Assembly (NCBI RefSeq): GCF_903969135.1
Contig: NZ_LR824569.1
Span: 4,671,001 to 4,735,000, forward strand
Direction: 5' to 3'
From: Chryseobacterium sp. JV274
GTDB taxonomy: Bacteria; Bacteroidota; Bacteroidia; Flavobacteriales; Weeksellaceae
Length of the DNA: 64,000 nucleotides
Part shown: positions 62,375 to 64,000 of the stretch, piece after piece
Numbering within the stretch: position 1 is the stretch's first letter
Layout: every line of letters starts with the position of its first letter
Notes under the pieces: model-generated
What the model saw: only the letters and a program-made list of their open reading frames with translations
What the model was told of the DNA's origin: nothing
Database searches by the model: none
Position numbers and translations under genes: made by a program

Positions 62375-63490
62375 ATGAAGTATTTAAAAATATTTTCTAT
62401 TCTTTCCGTCATGGTGGCCACTCAGTCTTGCCTTTCTGCAGATGAAGATCCGGTTCCGGTTCCACCTATGACTGGGTCAGAAGTTAATGTAAAAGTGGGT
62501 GGTCCTACAGAACCTAATCAGGTTTGGATTGATCTGAGTGATTACACCAATCCGGCTATCAACAGCAGAACAGATTGGGATCTTGGTTTTTATACAGGAG
62601 ATGAATTTCGTGTGATTATGAACGGATCTCTTGCTATGACAGTTATTAAAATACCTGATGCTACAGATATCAGTAAAGTAAAAGATGCTGATGCAGCAAG
62701 CTTGAAAGAAATTGCTCAGGTAGGAACATTTGATGCTGCCAATATGAAATATATTGACAATCCGAATGGAGATTTCCTAAATCAGACTTCCGGAATTGAT
62801 GCCATCAAAGAAAATGACGCTGATAATCCTGTTTATCTAATCAATATGGGAAGAGAAATACCTTCCGCAGCCAATATTGGGGCCGGTTCCGTTTCATTAT
62901 CCGGTGATCCGAGAGGATGGAAAAAAATTCAGATTCTGAGAGCTCAAAATGGATACAAGATTCGCTATGCCGATTTGAATGCAACAGGAACAGATATTAA
63001 AGAATATATCATTACAAAAGATACTGAATACAATTTCACATTCTTTAACCTGAAAACGGGTACACCGGTAAAGATTCAGCCTAAGAAAAAAAGATGGGAT
63101 TTAGCATTCACAACGTTTACCAATGAGGTATTCATGGGACCTACAACCAGTGCGGGAAGCTACTTCTATGCAGATTTTGTAACTACCAATACCTTAAATG
63201 GAGTAGGCGCTTATCAGGTAAGTGTTACAGGAAGTCTGGATCAGGCTTATACTGCATTTAAACTGAAAGATGTTGAGCCCGCCAAATTTGTATTTAATGA
63301 TCACAGAGCCATTGGTGATAAGTGGAGAACAACCACGGGGACGGCATCGAATCCGGTTCCATTTGTATATTCAGACCGTTTCTTTGTATTGAAAGATGCT
63401 GAAGGGTTCTACTTTAAACTGAGGTTTAACAAAATGAAAGACGAAAACGGAAACCGGGGGTACACCAATTTTGAATTTGAACCTTTATAA
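62375..63490 (+). CDS. HmuY family haem-binding lipoprotein
   Basis: 371 residues. MKYLKIFSILSVMVATQSCLSADED has a lipobox ending in QSC, so it is anchored in the outer membrane. Two WD-type segments (RTDWDLGFYTGDEFRVIM and KRWDLAFTTFTNEVFMG) are the HmuY core, and the later DQAYTAFKLKDVEPAKFVFNDHRAIGDKWR completes it. HmuY proteins take haem from host proteins and pass it to the TonB receptor. It lies 16 bp after the receptor gene and 22 bp before the HmuT gene, so the three form one operon. Confidence 0.88.
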   Translation: MKYLKIFSILSVMVATQSCLSADEDPVPVPPMTGSEVNVKVGGPTEPNQVWIDLSDYTNPAINSRTDWDLGFYTGDEFRVIMNGSLAMTVIKIPDATDISKVKDADAASLKEIAQVGTFDAANMKYIDNPNGDFLNQTSGIDAIKENDADNPVYLINMGREIPSAANIGAGSVSLSGDPRGWKKIQILRAQNGYKIRYADLNATGTDIKEYIITKDTEYNFTFFNLKTGTPVKIQPKKKRWDLAFTTFTNEVFMGPTTSAGSYFYADFVTTNTLNGVGAYQVSVTGSLDQAYTAFKLKDVEPAKFVFNDHRAIGDKWRTTTGTASNPVPFVYSDRFFVLKDAEGFYFKLRFNKMKDENGNRGYTNFEFEPL

Positions 63491-63512
63491 AATAATCAAA
63501 TAATAGTATATC

Positions 63513-64000
63513 ATGAAAAAATTCATTCTTGCAGCTTCTGTACTTGTAGCAGTGTATTCTTGCAAAAAGGCAGAAGGATCACCAAAAGAAAGTACAACGG
63601 AAGCTACTTCTGAAGCACCAAAGACCAACAATAAAATAGTAACATTAAGTGGAGGAATTACTGAAATAGTATCTGCCCTGGGCCACGAAAAAGAAATCGT
63701 AGGAACGGATGTTACAAGTACTTATCCTGCATCTTTAAAAGCTACAGCTAAAGATTTAGGCCACATGAGATCAATGACTATTGAGCCGATCATGGCAGTC
63801 TCTCCAACATTAATTTTAGCTTCTGATAAAGATATCAACCCGGAATTGATGGGGAAAATAAAATCTTCAGGAATTAAAACTGAAGTATTCAAACAGGAAT
63901 ATACGGTAGAAGGAACTAAAAAGTTGATTGAATCTGTAGCAAAAGCTATCGGAAATACAGACTACCAGAAACTGAATGACAAGATTGATGCAGATCTTAA
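63513..64000 (+). CDS. Haem ABC transporter substrate-binding lipoprotein (HmuT-like), 3' truncated by window edge
   Basis: The first 162 residues are visible. MKKFILAASVLVAVYSCKKAEG has a lipobox ending in YSC. The following SGGITEIVSALGHEKEIVGTDVTSTYPASLKATAKDLGHMRSMTIEPIMAVSPTLILAS is the N-terminal lobe of the BtuF/HmuT/ChuT cluster A-2 binding proteins. It would collect haem in the periplasm and deliver it to an ABC permease (HmuUV), whose genes probably follow beyond the window. Last visible gene of the haem operon. Confidence 0.88.
   Translation, partial: MKKFILAASVLVAVYSCKKAEGSPKESTTEATSEAPKTNNKIVTLSGGITEIVSALGHEKEIVGTDVTSTYPASLKATAKDLGHMRSMTIEPIMAVSPTLILASDKDINPELMGKIKSSGIKTEVFKQEYTVEGTKKLIESVAKAIGNTDYQKLNDKIDADL

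Noticed and set aside
1..64000. Search for tRNA, rRNA, insertion sequences, integrases and prophage genes
   Set aside because: No cloverleaf-like sequence in the gaps, no transposase, integrase or phage structural protein among the coding regions, and no marked shift in base composition were noticed by eye.

Overview
The window is about 64 kb of a low-GC Bacteroidota chromosome, most likely Chryseobacterium or a close Weeksellaceae relative. Several kinds of evidence agree. Many genes are preceded by the Bacteroidota -7 box TAnnTTTG rather than a sigma-70 -10. Five proteins carry type IX secretion (T9SS) C-terminal sorting domains. GldF and GldG are encoded. There is an Elizabethkingia/Flavobacterium-type glycosylasparaginase and HmuY-like haem proteins. 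Most genes stand alone or in short operons, often ended by clear hairpin terminators. I see no rRNA, tRNA, CRISPR array, insertion sequence or prophage. The identification rests on recognised protein families and motifs only; no database search was run.

Layout. 1-13 kb: the end of an SMP-30 family gene, a DbpA-like RNA helicase, an exported Ntn-hydrolase-like protein, ribosomal protein S1, a secreted M36 metalloprotease, a DMT transporter, an exported alpha/beta hydrolase, and a divergent MFS/AraC pair. 13-26 kb: ribosomal protein L19, a large secreted purple-acid-phosphatase-like protein, a YwqK/MORN-type protein, scoA and scoB separated by a convergent ABC exporter, two copies of a structured repeat of about 240 bp, a DUF4197 protein and a GH20 hexosaminidase. 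25.9-30.2 kb: a sulfur cluster with a Crp/Fnr regulator, a TauE/SafE exporter, a CstB-like persulfide dioxygenase/rhodanese and two YeeE/YedE half-transporters. 30-34 kb: a TolC/HlyD/DUF3302 export operon with its own Crp-like gene. 34-49 kb: glycosylasparaginase, CutC, GH2 beta-mannosidase, an AEC transporter, PriA, DacB, an M1 aminopeptidase, a cupin-like oxygenase and Kbl. 49-57.7 kb: a barrel-like gene interrupted by an in-frame TGA, HemJ, GldFG, a serine hydrolase, small unknowns, and an Rrf2 / small-ORF / TauE group. 57.8-64 kb: a haem acquisition locus.

How the genes work together. Two modules stand out. In the sulfur cluster, the exporter gene and the dioxygenase gene are each preceded by the same 24-bp element at exactly 21 bp from a shared promoter core, which points to one regulator, plausibly the adjacent Crp/Fnr protein. 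In the haem locus, a T9SS-secreted HmuY-like protein, a T9SS choice-of-anchor-J-like protein, a TonB-dependent receptor, a HmuY lipoprotein and a HmuT-type binding protein surround two promoter regions. Each region carries the same pair of palindromic operators with centres 31 bp apart. This looks like an iron- or haem-responsive regulon. Several families of palindromic intergenic repeats are scattered through the window.
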